Positions 1 to 12,394 of a stretch of DNA of 64,000 bases are shown piece by piece. Under the pieces are notes generated by a model. It was not told the origin of the DNA. It searched no databases and saw only the letters and a program-made list of their open reading frames with translations. The stretch lies in assembly GCF_000425745.1 (NCBI RefSeq), contig NZ_AUEA01000003.1:186001-250000 (forward strand), given 5' to 3'. The translations under genes were made by a program, and so were the position numbers. Numbering within the stretch: the stretch's first letter is position 1; every line of letters begins with the position of its first letter. Source of the stretch: Pseudomonas cremoricolorata DSM 17059 = NBRC 16634. Lineage in GTDB: Bacteria; Pseudomonadota; Gammaproteobacteria; Pseudomonadales; Pseudomonadaceae.

Positions 1-303
1 GGTACCCAGGCGCTTGAGGCTGCGCTCGCAGGCCTCGGGCACACCGCGGCGGCTGGCGTTGTGCGGGTAGACTTTGCTGACCAGGCAGACGCTGTCACGG
101 CGCCCGGCAATGGCTTGGCCCACCACCTCTTCGGGGCCGCCTTCTGCATACATTTCCGCGCTGTCGATAAGGGTCAGGCCGAGGTCGATGCCCTGTTGCA
201 GCGCTGCCACTTCGGCTGCGCGCTGATCGCTACGCTCGCCCATGTACCAGGTTCCCTGGCCGATGACCGGCACCTCGCAACCTGCCAGTTTCATGTACTG
301 CAT
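1..303 (-). CDS. Aldo/keto reductase, N-terminal part (cut by window start)
   Basis: The visible 101 residues are the beginning of an NAD(P)H-dependent aldo/keto reductase of the (beta/alpha)8 class. Seen: GQGTWYMGE near residue 16, then [11 protein letters not shown] carrying the catalytic Asp and Tyr of the family, and VSKVYP with the catalytic Lys. The ATG at 303 is preferred over the one at 294 because GGAGGT lies four bases upstream of it. The 5' end overlaps the last 13 bases of the LysR gene, so the two are probably co-transcribed. The C-terminal two thirds lie outside the window; substrate cannot be inferred. Confidence 0.85.
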   Translation of the reverse strand, partial: MQYMKLAGCEVPVIGQGTWYMGERSDQRAAEVAALQQGIDLGLTLIDSAEMYAEGGPEEVVGQAIAGRRDSVCLVSKVYPHNASRRGVPEACERSLKRLGT

Positions 304-1196
304 GTCACCTCCGGTGTCTGAGTATGGGATAGCACGACCTCGAGCAAGGCCTGGGCGGCGGTGGAGAGTTTCTGCTCGCTCAAGGCCATCACGCCGATTC
401 GCCGCTCGACGCAGGGCTCGACCAAGGTCACGCAGCGCGCGCCGAGTTCCTGCATTTGGCGAATGCACAAGGCGGGTACGGCGCTCACGCCAAGGCCGCT
501 GGCAACCATGCGGCCGATGGTCGACAGCTGATGGCTTTCAAAGGCCACCGCCAGGCTGCCGGCCGCCACTGGGGCATGTTCTTCCAGCAGCAGACGCACC
601 GCAGACGGGCGCTGCAAGGCAATGAAGTCCTGGGCGAGCAATTGCGCCCAGCTGACCTGCGGTTGTTCGGCCAACGCGGAGTCGGCCGGTACCACAGCGA
701 CGAAACGGTCCATATAGAGCGGGTAGAAACGCAAACCTTCACCACTGTCAGGCTCGAAGCCGATGCCTAGTTCGACGCGGCGATGGCGCACCAGTTCAAG
801 TACTTGTTCGTTGATCACGTCGTGCACGGTGACGTTCACCTTCGGGTAGCGCTGGCGAAACACCTTCAGGGCCGGCGGCAGCAGGTTGCCGGCGAACGAG
901 GGCATGGCCGCCACCGCGACTCGCCCCAACTGCAGGGTGAAGCGCTGGCGCAGCATCTGTTCAGTGTCGTCCCATTCGGCCAGCAGCCGCCGCGCCAAGG
1001 GCAGCAGCACCTCGCCTTCGGCGGTCAGGCTGACGCTGCGCGTGGTGCGGGTGAGCAGGGCGCCGCCGAGGTTTTCTTCCAGCGCTTTGATGGTCAGGCT
1101 CAGCGCGGGTTGCGAAATATGCAGGTGCTCGCTGGCCTGGGCGAAGCTCTGGTATTTGGCCACGCTGACGAAAGCGCGAAGCTGTTTGACGTTCAT
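291..1196 (-). CDS. LysR-family transcriptional regulator
   Basis: A 301-residue LysR-type regulator. The N-terminal winged HTH starts [18 protein letters not shown] and continues through [19 protein letters not shown] and [13 protein letters not shown]; the rest is the periplasmic-binding-like effector domain. Length is normal for the family. It is divergent from the CoA-transferase genes across 114 bp and overlaps the aldo/keto reductase downstream. Family habit suggests it controls the divergent CoA-transferase genes and itself; the inducer is unknown, with a short-chain keto or hydroxy acid plausible from context. Confidence 0.93.
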   Translation of the reverse strand: MNVKQLRAFVSVAKYQSFAQASEHLHISQPALSLTIKALEENLGGALLTRTTRSVSLTAEGEVLLPLARRLLAEWDDTEQMLRQRFTLQLGRVAVAAMPSFAGNLLPPALKVFRQRYPKVNVTVHDVINEQVLELVRHRRVELGIGFEPDSGEGLRFYPLYMDRFVAVVPADSALAEQPQVSWAQLLAQDFIALQRPSAVRLLLEEHAPVAAGSLAVAFESHQLSTIGRMVASGLGVSAVPALCIRQMQELGARCVTLVEPCVERRIGVMALSEQKLSTAAQALLEVVLSHTQTPEVTCST

Positions 1197-1310
1197 GGAC
1201 CCTCGAGGTGTCAGGAAAACTTATCAATCCATCAATTAATCAAAATTAACAAATCAGTAGCCTGGCCTGATGATGGCGGCCATGTCTCTCCCACACAAGG
1301 CGAACGAGCA
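1197..1310. promoter_or_regulatory. Divergent LysR / CoA-transferase promoter region
   Basis: The 114-bp divergent intergenic region holds a strongly AT-rich core at about 1216-1256, rich in ATCAA and TTAA steps, unlike the GC-rich surroundings. Such a core is where a LysR-type regulator usually binds T-N11-A boxes. No single -35/-10 pair is convincing by eye. Confidence 0.4.
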
Positions 1311-2009
1311 ATGGCTGGACTGGACAAGCGTGTAGCAACCTATGAAGAGGCCCTCGAAGGGCTTACCGACGGCATGACTGTCCTGGCCGGCGGCTTTGGC
1401 CTGTGTGGCATTCCGGAAAACCTCATCGCCGAGATCAAGCGCCGTGGTGTCAGTGGCCTGACGGTGGTCTCCAACAACTGCGGCATCGACGGCTTCGGCC
1501 TCGGCGTGCTGCTCGAAGACCGGCAGATCCGCAAGATGATCGCCTCCTACGTGGGCGAAAACGCCGAGTTCGAGCGGCAATTGCTCAGCGGCGAGTTGGA
1601 AGTGGAACTGACTCCGCAGGGCACGCTGGCCGAGAAAATGCGCGCTGGCGGTGCCGGGATTCCAGCGTTCTTCACCGCAACCGGTTATGGCACCCCGGTG
1701 GCCGAAGGCAAGGAAGTGCGCCAGTTCAATGGCCGCCCGTACATCCTCGAAGAGGCCATCACCGGCGACTTCGCCATCGTCAAGGGCTGGAAGGCCGATC
1801 ACTTCGGCAACGTCGTGTACCGCCACACCGCGCAGAACTTCAACCCGCTGGCGGCGACCGCCGGGCGCATCACCGTGGTCGAGGTGGAAGAGCTGGTCGA
1901 GCCCGGCGTGCTGCTGCCGGCAGAAATCCACACACCAGGCATTTTCGTCGACCGGGTCATCGTCGGTCAGTTCGAGAAACGTATCGAGAAGCGCACCCTC
2001 AAGGCCTGA
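1311..2009 (+). CDS. 3-oxoacid CoA-transferase subunit A
   Basis: The 232-residue alpha subunit of a family I CoA-transferase (succinyl-CoA:3-ketoacid or acetoacetyl-CoA type), which together with the next gene moves CoA between carboxylic acids. Seen: [12 protein letters not shown] near the N-terminus, the glycine-rich CoA-binding motif of alpha subunits, and a full-length C-terminus. The beta subunit starts 34 bp downstream. The divergent LysR regulator suggests induction by the acid substrate. Acetoacetate or butyrate use is the likeliest role; the oxoadipate-specific PcaI type cannot be excluded from sequence alone. Confidence 0.9.
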   Translation: MAGLDKRVATYEEALEGLTDGMTVLAGGFGLCGIPENLIAEIKRRGVSGLTVVSNNCGIDGFGLGVLLEDRQIRKMIASYVGENAEFERQLLSGELEVELTPQGTLAEKMRAGGAGIPAFFTATGYGTPVAEGKEVRQFNGRPYILEEAITGDFAIVKGWKADHFGNVVYRHTAQNFNPLAATAGRITVVEVEELVEPGVLLPAEIHTPGIFVDRVIVGQFEKRIEKRTLKA

Positions 2010-2043
2010 GCGCCCTTGTCTTTCCCTGAATGAGAATCCGCAC

Positions 2044-2715
2044 ATGGCACTGACCCGCGAACAGATGGCGCAACGCGTCGCCCGTGAACTCAAGGATGGT
2101 TACTACGTGAACCTGGGCATCGGTATTCCCACCCTGGTGGCCAACTACGTGCCCGCCGGCATGGATGTGATGCTGCAGTCGGAGAACGGCTTGCTCGGCA
2201 TGGGCGAATTTCCCACCGCCCAAACCCTTGACCCGGACATGATCAACGCTGGCAAACAGACCGTCACCGCCCGCCTGGGCGCGTCGGTGTTCGATTCGGC
2301 GCAATCGTTCGCCATGATCCGCGGCGGCCATGTCGACCTTACCGTGCTCGGTGCCTTCGAGGTCGATGTGCAGGGCAACATTGCCTCGTGGATGATTCCC
2401 GGCAAGCTGGTCAAGGGCATGGGCGGGGCGATGGACCTGGTGGCCGGCGCCGAGAACATCATCGTCACCATGACCCACGCGTCCAAGGACGGGGAATCGA
2501 AGCTGCTCGATCGCTGCAGCCTGCCGCTGACCGGTGCCGGCTGCATTCGCAAGGTGCTGACCGACCTGGCGTACCTGGAAATCGTCGACGGCGCCTTCGT
2601 GCTGCGCGAAACCGCGCCCGGGGTGACGGTGGAAGAGGTGAGGGCCAAGACCGCCGGGCGTCTGCTGGTGCCCGACGATGTGCAGGAAATGACCTTCCCC
2701 GCGGACGTTGCCTGA
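2044..2715 (+). CDS. 3-oxoacid CoA-transferase subunit B
   Basis: The 223-residue beta subunit of the CoA-transferase. It carries QSENGLLG, whose Glu47 corresponds to the catalytic glutamate that forms the enzyme-CoA thioester in this family, and the LGIGIPT motif near residue 24. It lies 34 bp after subunit A, so the pair is an operon. A strong perfect hairpin follows at 2720-2751. The first residues MALTREQMA are typical for the family, supporting this start. Confidence 0.92.
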   Translation: MALTREQMAQRVARELKDGYYVNLGIGIPTLVANYVPAGMDVMLQSENGLLGMGEFPTAQTLDPDMINAGKQTVTARLGASVFDSAQSFAMIRGGHVDLTVLGAFEVDVQGNIASWMIPGKLVKGMGGAMDLVAGAENIIVTMTHASKDGESKLLDRCSLPLTGAGCIRKVLTDLAYLEIVDGAFVLRETAPGVTVEEVRAKTAGRLLVPDDVQEMTFPADVA

Positions 2716-2719
2716 CCCG

Positions 2720-2751
2720 TCGGCCGACTGCGTGAATGCGCAGTCGGCCGA
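2720..2751. terminator. Bidirectional hairpin terminator
   Basis: A perfect 13-bp stem (2720-2732 with 2739-2751, six-base loop) between the convergent CoA-transferase and pbpG genes. There is no long T run on either side, but position and stem strength fit a shared terminator. Confidence 0.6.
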
Positions 2752-2757
2752 GGACGA

Positions 2758-3696
2758 TCACTCCACGGCGACCCGCGCGCGGGTGTGGCGATCAGCCTTG
2801 TACTGCATCGCCACCGCCGGCGCCGGCTTGGCCGCGCCGGTCTCCAGCCACTGGCGCATCCGGCTCGCGTCGGCGAAGTGGGTGTACTTGCCGAACGCAT
2901 CGAGAATCACCATGGCAACCGGGCGGTTGTCCATGCGCGTCAGCAGCACCAGGCAGTGCCCGGCTTCGTTGGTGAAGCCGGTCTTGGTCAGCTTGATGTC
3001 CCAGTTGCTCTTGTTCACCAGGTGATCGGTGTTGCGAAAGCCCAAGGTGTAGTTGGGTTTGCTGAAGGCCACGGTCTTCTCACGGGTGGTCGACAGCTGG
3101 CTGAGCAGCGGGTACTTGCGCGAGGCCAGCAGCAGCTTGCTCAGGTCGCGCGCTGTCGACACGTTCTGCGTCGACAGCCCGGTCGGCTCGACATAGCGCG
3201 TGTGGCTCATGCCCAGGCTGCGCGCCTTGGCGTTCATGGCCTTGATGAAGGCCGGATAGCCACCCGGATAATGGTTGGCCAGGCTGGTGGCGGCGCGGTT
3301 TTCCGATGACATCAGGGTGATCAGCAAGGTCTCGCGGCGGCTCAGTTCACTGCCCAGGCGCACACGCGAATAGATGCCTTTCATGTCCGGGTTGTTGGCG
3401 ATGGTCATGCTGAGCATTTCTTCCATCGGCAACTTGGCATCGAGCACCACCATGGCGGTCATCAGCTTGGTGACCGAGGCGATCGGCCTGACCCGTTCGG
3501 CATGGCTGGAGTACAGTTCCTTGCCGGTGTTGAGGTCGATCAGCAAGGCGCTGCCGGAGGCCAGGTGCAAGCTGCTCGGGTCACGCTGAACCTGAGCGGG
3601 GGGTTGTGCAGCAGCGGTCGACGGTAAGGTCGCAGTTCCTGTGAACAACAGCAGCAGGCTGAGGATGGACAGGGAAGTTTTCACGTTAAGGCTCAC
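2758..3696 (-). CDS. pbpG: D-alanyl-D-alanine endopeptidase (PBP7-type)
   Basis: A 312-residue periplasmic penicillin-binding protein that cleaves D-Ala-meso-DAP crosslinks in peptidoglycan. Seen: an N-terminal hydrophobic export signal (residues 7-30), the nucleophile motif SVTK (Ser74, Lys77), an SEN motif in MSSENRAA, and KTG in [11 protein letters not shown]. These are the three active-site motifs of the S11 family. It is a single gene facing the CoA-transferase operon; neighbours say nothing about its role. Confidence 0.92.
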   Translation of the reverse strand: MSLNVKTSLSILSLLLLFTGTATLPSTAAAQPPAQVQRDPSSLHLASGSALLIDLNTGKELYSSHAERVRPIASVTKLMTAMVVLDAKLPMEEMLSMTIANNPDMKGIYSRVRLGSELSRRETLLITLMSSENRAATSLANHYPGGYPAFIKAMNAKARSLGMSHTRYVEPTGLSTQNVSTARDLSKLLLASRKYPLLSQLSTTREKTVAFSKPNYTLGFRNTDHLVNKSNWDIKLTKTGFTNEAGHCLVLLTRMDNRPVAMVILDAFGKYTHFADASRMRQWLETGAAKPAPAVAMQYKADRHTRARVAVE

Positions 3697-3851
3697 TAAA
3701 AGTTGTTATGTCGTTGGCTGTGCAAGGGTTTCCCCCTCAAAAACCGGCGCATTGTGGAGTATGGGCCAGGCGCTGTCGATTGCTCGTCGAGCAGGCCGCT
3801 GCAGATGAAAAAACCTTCATCCGTTCGTCGGCAAAGTGGCTTGTTTGAAGT

Positions 3852-3882
3852 AAAAAAACCGGCGGCTGGGCGGCCGCCGGCT
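3852..3882 (-). terminator. Rho-independent terminator of the Pro/Tyr-rich gene
   Basis: On the minus strand an 8-bp GC stem (CCGGCGGC paired with GCCGCCGG) is followed directly by a run of seven T. It lies about 45 bp downstream of the stop of the minus-strand gene at 3928. Confidence 0.75.
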
Positions 3883-3927
3883 ATGGCTGTATCGGTTGAT
3901 CTCATATCCGCATCTATGAGTTGCCCA

Positions 3928-4275
3928 TCACCAGCGTGGCGGGCCGTAGTAGTAACCCGGCGGCGGGCCGTAATAACGGTAGTGCGGCGGTGGCGGGGGC
4001 GGCATCGGTTCGTAGCGCTCGACCACATAGGGCTGGTAGTACACCGGCGGGGGCGGCGCCTGGACATACACCGGCGGCGGCGGGTAATAGGCGCGTTCGC
4101 GCTCGACGTACACCGGCCGGTCGTGCCCACCCGACACCGCCGCGCCGACCACTGCCCCAACCACCGCTGCGCCCAGTACCGGGCCAGCACCGCGCCAGCC
4201 GCCGTGGGCAGCCGCCGGCCCGCTCAGGGCCAGGGCGCCGATCAGCAGGGCAATCGCGGGTAGGTGACGCTTCAT
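3928..4275 (-). CDS. Exported Pro/Tyr-rich hypothetical protein
   Basis: A 115-residue protein of unknown function. MKRHLPAIALLIGALALS followed by GPAAAHG is a clear signal peptide with cleavage near residue 25. A short Gly/Ala/Val segment (AAVVGAVVGAAVSGG) looks like a glycine-zipper or membrane-interacting stretch. The rest is low complexity, with clusters of four to six prolines and many tyrosines, ending GPPRW. Similar small proteins occur widely in pseudomonads as surface or envelope proteins, but no activity is known to me. A longer upstream frame exists, but the signal peptide fixes this start. Confidence 0.75.
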   Translation of the reverse strand: MKRHLPAIALLIGALALSGPAAAHGGWRGAGPVLGAAVVGAVVGAAVSGGHDRPVYVERERAYYPPPPVYVQAPPPPVYYQPYVVERYEPMPPPPPPHYRYYGPPPGYYYGPPRW

Positions 4276-4424
4276 GTTCGATCCTCGCAAGGCACCCCAC
4301 GGTCTGGGGCGTACCACTATGACCGCGAATTCGTGCACTTGCGCACGACCGCAGGGTAAAGGTTGTGTAAGGTCGGACCAGCGGCCCGATCACTGCCGCG
4401 CCCCCGTATCCAAGGACCCCGCAC

Positions 4425-5246
4425 ATGACGTTGACGCCCAGCACCGCTACCCAGCTCTGCATATCACTGGCCGGACGCCCCGGCAGCTTTGGCATTCGCT
4501 TTCACAATCACCTGTACGAGCAACTGGGCCTGGACTACTACTACAAGGCCATGACCACCCAGGACTTGCCGGCCGCCATCGCCGGCATCCGTGCTCTGGG
4601 TATCCGCGGCTGCGGCGTATCGATGCCCTTCAAGGAGGCGTGCATGGCCCTGGTCGATGCCATCGACCCCTCGGCCGCCGCCATCGATTCGATCAATACC
4701 GTGGTCAACGACGGCGGTCGCCTCACGGCCTACAACACCGACTATCTGGCCGTACGACAATTGCTGGAGCGTCATCAGGTCGACCCTGGCACCGCATTCG
4801 CCTTGCGCGGCAGCGGCGGCATGGCCAAGGCGGTGGCCTGCGCACTGCGCGACAGCGGCTTCAGCGAGGGCTTGATCGTTGCCCGCAATGAGCAGGCCGG
4901 GCAGCAACTGGCCGATGTCTGCGGCTATGAATGGGTCAAGGCGCTGGGCGATCGCTGCCCGCCGATGCTGATCAATGTCACCCCTGTGGGCATGTCCGGT
5001 GGCGCCGAGGCTGAGCAGTTGGCGTTTTCCGAGCAGGCCATCGCAGCTGCCGAATGGGTGTTCGACGTAGTGGCCATGCCTGAACGCACGCCATTGATCG
5101 AACACGCCCTGGGCTTGGACAAGTCGGTCATCACCGGGCTTGAGGTCATCGCCTTGCAAGCGCTCGAGCAGTTCGTGCTGTACACCGGCGTGCGGCCGAC
5201 GCAGGCGCAGGTCGATGCAGCGGTGGCGTTCGCCCGTAAAGGCTGA
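4425..5246 (+). CDS. Shikimate dehydrogenase-like protein (AroE paralogue)
   Basis: A 273-residue member of the shikimate dehydrogenase fold. Seen: SMPFKEA with the catalytic Lys, NTDYLA matching the family NTD-G-G region, LRGSGGMAKA as the dinucleotide-binding glycine loop, and NVTPVGMSGG. The N-terminal substrate loop reads LAGRPGSFGIRFHN in place of the usual HS-S-P-IHN, so the serines that contact shikimate are not conserved. It is therefore probably a paralogue of the AroE-like (Ael1) or quinate type rather than the biosynthetic AroE. Convergent with gloA; preceded by a 149-bp region shared with the Pro/Tyr-rich gene. Confidence 0.85.
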   Translation: MTLTPSTATQLCISLAGRPGSFGIRFHNHLYEQLGLDYYYKAMTTQDLPAAIAGIRALGIRGCGVSMPFKEACMALVDAIDPSAAAIDSINTVVNDGGRLTAYNTDYLAVRQLLERHQVDPGTAFALRGSGGMAKAVACALRDSGFSEGLIVARNEQAGQQLADVCGYEWVKALGDRCPPMLINVTPVGMSGGAEAEQLAFSEQAIAAAEWVFDVVAMPERTPLIEHALGLDKSVITGLEVIALQALEQFVLYTGVRPTQAQVDAAVAFARKG

Positions 5247-5255
5247 GGCTGGAGA

Positions 5256-5297
5256 GGCCGGTGAGGTGCGGCCGGCGAGGTGTGGCCGGCGAGGTGC
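5256..5297. repeat. Three tandem 14-bp repeats
   Basis: Three adjacent copies of GGCCGGYGAGGTGY (5256-5269, 5270-5283, 5284-5297), differing at one or two positions, just after the AroE-like stop codon. They look like a slippage-generated microrepeat; no function is evident. Confidence 0.8.
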
Positions 5298-5311
5298 GGG
5301 AGGGCAGGGGG

Positions 5312-5348
5312 CAGGGACGCAGCGGGCGAGGAGCCTCGCTGCGCCCTG
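5312..5348. terminator. Bidirectional hairpin between AroE-like gene and gloA
   Basis: A stem of 5+7 bp with a single bulged A (5312-5324 against 5337-5348) encloses a loop that can itself pair. It lies between two convergent stop codons and ends six bases before the gloA stop, which fits a shared terminator. Confidence 0.5.
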
Positions 5349-5354
5349 GCAGTC

Positions 5355-5876
5355 TCAGAGTTCGGTCGGCTGGATGATCTCGACCCAGTAGCCATCGGGG
5401 TCCTTGATGAAGGCCAGGTGCTTCATGCGACCGTCGGACAGACGCTTCTGGAACGGCACCTGCAACGACTCGAAACGTGCGCAGGCTGCGGTGACGTCCG
5501 GTACCGAAATGCAGATGTGACCGAAACCGCGAGGGTCGCTGTTACCGTCGTGGTAGGCGAACTCAGGGTCATTCTCGGTGCCGTGGTTGTGGGTCAGCTC
5601 CAGTACGCCGGGAATCGACTTCATCCACTGATGGCGCTCGGCATCATCGGCAGGGATCGCCTCACGGTCGGCGAGGGCGAGGAAATACAGGCTGAAGCCG
5701 GCGTCGGCGAAGTCACGCTTGTCGACCAGGGTGAAGCCCAGCACGCGAGTATAGAAGTCCAGCGACTTTTCGATGTCCTTGACCCGCAGCATGGTGTGGT
5801 TGAACACGAACTTGGCGGTGGCCGCATCGGGTTGCGCGGTAATGCCCGGCAGGGCATGCAGATCATTCAGGCTCAT
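5355..5876 (-). CDS. gloA: Lactoylglutathione lyase (glyoxalase I)
   Basis: A 173-residue glyoxalase I that converts the methylglyoxal-glutathione hemithioacetal to S-lactoylglutathione. The four metal ligands of the family are visible in order: His in FNHTMLRV, Glu in VLELTHNHG, His in GFGHICISV, and Glu in YWVEIIQP. The length matches the eukaryote-like, typically zinc-type GloA of pseudomonads, which carries extra insertions compared with the 135-residue E. coli enzyme. The start is the ATG preceding SLNDLHALPG; a longer in-frame upstream extension lacks family similarity. Confidence 0.95.
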   Translation of the reverse strand: MSLNDLHALPGITAQPDAATAKFVFNHTMLRVKDIEKSLDFYTRVLGFTLVDKRDFADAGFSLYFLALADREAIPADDAERHQWMKSIPGVLELTHNHGTENDPEFAYHDGNSDPRGFGHICISVPDVTAACARFESLQVPFQKRLSDGRMKHLAFIKDPDGYWVEIIQPTEL

Positions 5877-5966
5877 GGGTACTCCAGAAAAACGAAGCCG
5901 GCAGCGAGTGCCGGCGTAACAGACCAGACCGCATGATACGGAAGAAATTCGATCGCACAAATGAAA

Positions 5967-5993
5967 GCGCCCTGCACGAAAGGTGCAGGGCGC
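5967..5993 (-). terminator. Hairpin terminator downstream of the mvaT-type gene
   Basis: A perfect 11-bp stem with a five-base loop. On the minus strand it is followed by TTTCATTT. It lies 113 bp past the mvaT-type stop codon; a second smaller hairpin, GCCCGCA/TGCGGGC, sits between them at 6005-6020. Confidence 0.6.
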
Positions 5994-6105
5994 CGGTATT
6001 AGAGGCCCGCATGTGCGGGCGCGTGATGGGGTCGCTAGTCCGTTAGCTGGTTGAATGATGCCGGCGTCGCTGTGAAAAATGTGTGAACCATTCGTTGAGG
6101 TTTCA

Positions 6106-6465
6106 TCAGCGAACCCAACTTTCCACCGTGTCGCTGCCGTACTGTTCTTTCCACGCTTTCAGACCGCGATGGTTACCGCCTTTGGTTTCGATCAACTCAC
6201 CGTTGTGCGGGTTTTCATAGACCTTGACCACGCGCGGCTTGCGGTGCTGCTTGGCCGCCGGGGCAGCGGCCTTGGCCTGGCCCTTGGGATCGAGGATGGC
6301 AACGATGTCGCGCAGGCCCTTCTCGTAGGTTTTCATCAGCCCCAAAAGTTTTTGCTCGAATTCGATCTCACGTTTCAGACCGGAATCTTTTTTCATCGAT
6401 TCCAACTGCGCAAGTTGATCTTGTAGGGCTTTTTCTGCGGCGCGAAATTCTGCAAGTCTGGACAT
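6106..6465 (-). CDS. MvaT-family H-NS-like xenogeneic silencer
   Basis: A 119-residue MvaT-family protein, the functional equivalent of H-NS in Pseudomonas; it coats AT-rich DNA and represses acquired and surface genes. Seen: an N-terminal coiled-coil oligomerisation region (MSRLAEFRAAEKAL to about residue 60), an Ala/Lys linker, and the C-terminal DNA-binding part with KVYENPHNGE, KGGNHRGLKAWK and the terminal VESWVR. The GGN step with flanking Lys/Arg is the minor-groove motif of the family. P. putida strains carry several paralogues (TurA-E); the gloA neighbour recalls TurB, but that assignment is from memory. Confidence 0.93.
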   Translation of the reverse strand: MSRLAEFRAAEKALQDQLAQLESMKKDSGLKREIEFEQKLLGLMKTYEKGLRDIVAILDPKGQAKAAAPAAKQHRKPRVVKVYENPHNGELIETKGGNHRGLKAWKEQYGSDTVESWVR

Positions 6466-6747
6466 TGGCGTCACTCCTGTAAGACTGCCGTGGCCGGGCG
6501 CGACGAACATGATGCAACGCTTGCCGCCTGCCACCGAGAGGGATGGAAACTGTTCGTTGAAGTGCAGTGTAGTTGTCGCATTGCAGGCGGTAAACCCCAA
6601 CTTTCAAGTGGGCAACTGCAACTTGTCAGCGAAGGTAACAGGCTGTTTTGGTCGCTGCGCGTTTGGCTCTTCATACACCGTCTGGAGCACTATCAACTAC
6701 CCGCGGCTGTGCCACACTGGCAGCGGTTGATAAAGGCAGGCTGAACG

Positions 6748-7497
6748 ATGAAGCAACTATTGTTGATTGGCATTGGCCCAGGCGACCCTCGCCAGATCAC
6801 CTTGCAGGCGGTCGAGGCCTTGCAGCGCGCCCAAGTATTCTTCGTGCTCGACAAAGGCGACGTTGGCCGTGAGCTGCTGCAAGCACGCCGCGTCATGCTC
6901 GAGCAGCATCGAGCAGACGGCAACTACCGCCTGGTGCAGGTCACAGACCCCAGGCGTGAGCCACTCGCGGTCGACTACCAGGGCGCGGTGCATGACTGGC
7001 ATGAGCAGCGCGCAGCGCTCTATGCACAACTAGTGAGTGATGAACTGGGCGAGGGTGAAATCGGCGCCTTTTTGCTCTGGGGTGAACCGGGACTGTACGA
7101 CAGTACCTTGCGCATTCTCGATCTGGTGCGCCAGCGCGGGGTGCAGTTGACCCTGGAAGTGATCCCCGGCATCAGCAGCGTCCAGGCCTTGGCGGCGCGC
7201 CACCAGATACCCTTGAATCGCGTCAGCGAAGCGCTGACCATCCTGCCAGGCCGGCGCTTGCTCGAGCAGGCGACGATCGACAACGTGGTGGTCATGCTCG
7301 ATGGCGACTGCCACTTCGCCCACATACAACGCCACGATTTGTACATCTATTGGGGCGCGTATCTGGGCAGTGCGGATGAGCTGCTGATTGCCGGGCCTTT
7401 GCAGGAGGTCAAGGCGCGTATTGTGCAAGTGCGTGAGCGCGCCCGTCAGGAAAAGGGCTGGATCATGGACACTTACTTGCTGCGCAGGGAGTCCTGA
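6748..7497 (+). CDS. cobF: Precorrin-6A synthase (deacetylating)
   Basis: A 249-residue SAM-dependent methyltransferase of the aerobic cobalamin pathway; CobF methylates C-1 of precorrin-5 with loss of acetate. Seen: LLIGIGPGDPRQITLQAVEAL, the glycine loop of the tetrapyrrole methylase fold, LLWGEPGLYDST in the mid domain, and VIPGISSVQALAARHQIPLN. The family size is about 250-260. It is isolated from the other cob genes, which lie near 59-64 kb, and no cobalamin riboswitch is obvious in the 282-bp upstream region. The last 25 bp overlap the 3' end of the convergent response regulator. Confidence 0.9.
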   Translation: MKQLLLIGIGPGDPRQITLQAVEALQRAQVFFVLDKGDVGRELLQARRVMLEQHRADGNYRLVQVTDPRREPLAVDYQGAVHDWHEQRAALYAQLVSDELGEGEIGAFLLWGEPGLYDSTLRILDLVRQRGVQLTLEVIPGISSVQALAARHQIPLNRVSEALTILPGRRLLEQATIDNVVVMLDGDCHFAHIQRHDLYIYWGAYLGSADELLIAGPLQEVKARIVQVRERARQEKGWIMDTYLLRRES

Positions 7498-7859
7498 GCG
7501 GGTGTTTCGGTAGCGTCGCCAAGGACTTCGATGACCTTGTCGCGTAACTGATAGATGCTGAAAGGTTTGCCGATCATATGCATGCCGTCCGGCACGTTCA
7601 GGCTGTCGGCATATCCGCTGGCGAACAGAATCGGCAGCGACGGGCGCAGCTCGCGAGCCCGTTGCGCGAGTGCCTGACCGGTCATGTCAGGGAGGCCTAC
7701 ATCGGTCAGCAGCAGATCCAGCGGTTGCTCGAGGCGTGCCAGCACCGCGAGTGCCTCGGTCGCGTTCCCAGCTTCCATAACCGTGTACTCGAGCTCTTCG
7801 AGCACTTCGACGGTCAGCATTCGAACGATGTCGTCGTCTTCGACAACCAGTAGGTGCAT
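7473..7859 (-). CDS. Single-domain response regulator
   Basis: A 128-residue stand-alone receiver domain. The acidic pair is in VVEDDDI, the phosphoacceptor is Asp53 in LLLTDVGLPDMTG, and the Lys is in MIGKPF. There is no output domain, so it should work by protein-protein contact or as a phosphate shuttle. It is divergent from the large hybrid kinase gene across 243 bp, so it may be its partner. The 3' end overlaps cobF by 25 bp on the opposite strand. Confidence 0.9.
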   Translation of the reverse strand: MHLLVVEDDDIVRMLTVEVLEELEYTVMEAGNATEALAVLARLEQPLDLLLTDVGLPDMTGQALAQRARELRPSLPILFASGYADSLNVPDGMHMIGKPFSIYQLRDKVIEVLGDATETPAQDSLRSK

Positions 7860-8102
7860 GAAGTGAGTCCTGTTGATGGCATGTCTCTACTCAGTGCACC
7901 GGGGCAGGTAGAAGTTCCGCAGCATACCGATATGCGCAAATAGATGGAACGTTTGTCGCATGTGTCCTTCCAATACTGGCTAAGTGACTGCCACGCCTGA
8001 AAAACCCAGGTAAACTCAGCGCTTTTGCCCAGGCCGGCAGGCTGGTGAGCATCACTCGATCGAGGCTCGCCGTTCGACCCTTCTTATTCGCTCAGGCGTC
8101 AC

Positions 8103-11572
<3,470 letters not shown>

Positions 11573-11576
<4 letters not shown>

Positions 11577-12394
11577 CCACCAACCGTGATACCGACATTG
11601 AAATTCGGCTGCTGATCGAGGCCATCTACCTCAAGTACAGCTACGACTTTCGCGACTACTCCGGCGCCTCGATCAAGCGCCGGATCCTGCATGCCGTGGG
11701 CCAGTTCGAGTGCCGCACGGTTTCTGCGCTGCAAGAACGGGTGCTGCACGACCCGAGCATGTTCATGGAGCTGCTGCAGTACCTGACGATTCCGGTCAGC
11801 GAGATGTTCCGCGACCCCAGCCATTTCCTGGCCCTGCGCAACGAGGTGGTGCCATTGCTGCGCACCTGGCCGTCGCTGAAGATCTGGATCGCTGGCTGCA
11901 GCACCGGCGAGGAGGTGTACTCGATGGCCATCCTGCTGCGCGAGGAGGGCTTGCTCGAGCGCAGCATCCTGTATGCCACCGACATCAACCCGTATTCGCT
12001 GGAGCGCGCCAAGCAGGGCATCTATTCGCTGCAGAACATGCACCAGTACGCAGAGAACTATCGCCTGGCCGGCGGGCGTCGCGACTTTTCCGAGTACTAC
12101 ACCGCCGCGTACGGTAACGCGATCATGGACAGCAGCCTGCGTGACAACGTCACCTTCGCCGACCACAGCCTGGCCACCGACAGCGTGTTCTCGGAAACCC
12201 AGCTGGTGTCGTGCCGCAACGTGATGATCTATTTCAACAAAGACCTGCAGGACCGCGCCTTTGGGTTGTTCCACGAGTCGCTGTGCCACCGCGGGTTCCT
12301 GGTGCTGGGCAGCAAGGAGTCGATCGACTTTTCCGCCTACGCCAATCAGTTCGAGGCGCTGGTGCGCCCCGAGCGGATCTTTCGCAAGTCATGA
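11573..12394 (+). CDS. CheR-type protein-glutamate methyltransferase
   Basis: A 273-residue methyltransferase that transfers methyl groups from SAM to glutamate side chains. Seen: an N-terminal helical CheR_N part (YDFRDYSGASIKRRI), VSEMFRDPSHF, the SAM-binding motif IWIAGCSTGEEVYSMA, ATDINPYSLERA, and the late VSCRNVMIYF. TTG at 11573 is preferred because GGAG precedes it by five bases and it overlaps the kinase stop as TTGA; an in-frame ATG at 11549 is the alternative. No chemoreceptor lies nearby, so its substrate is an open question. Confidence 0.88.
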
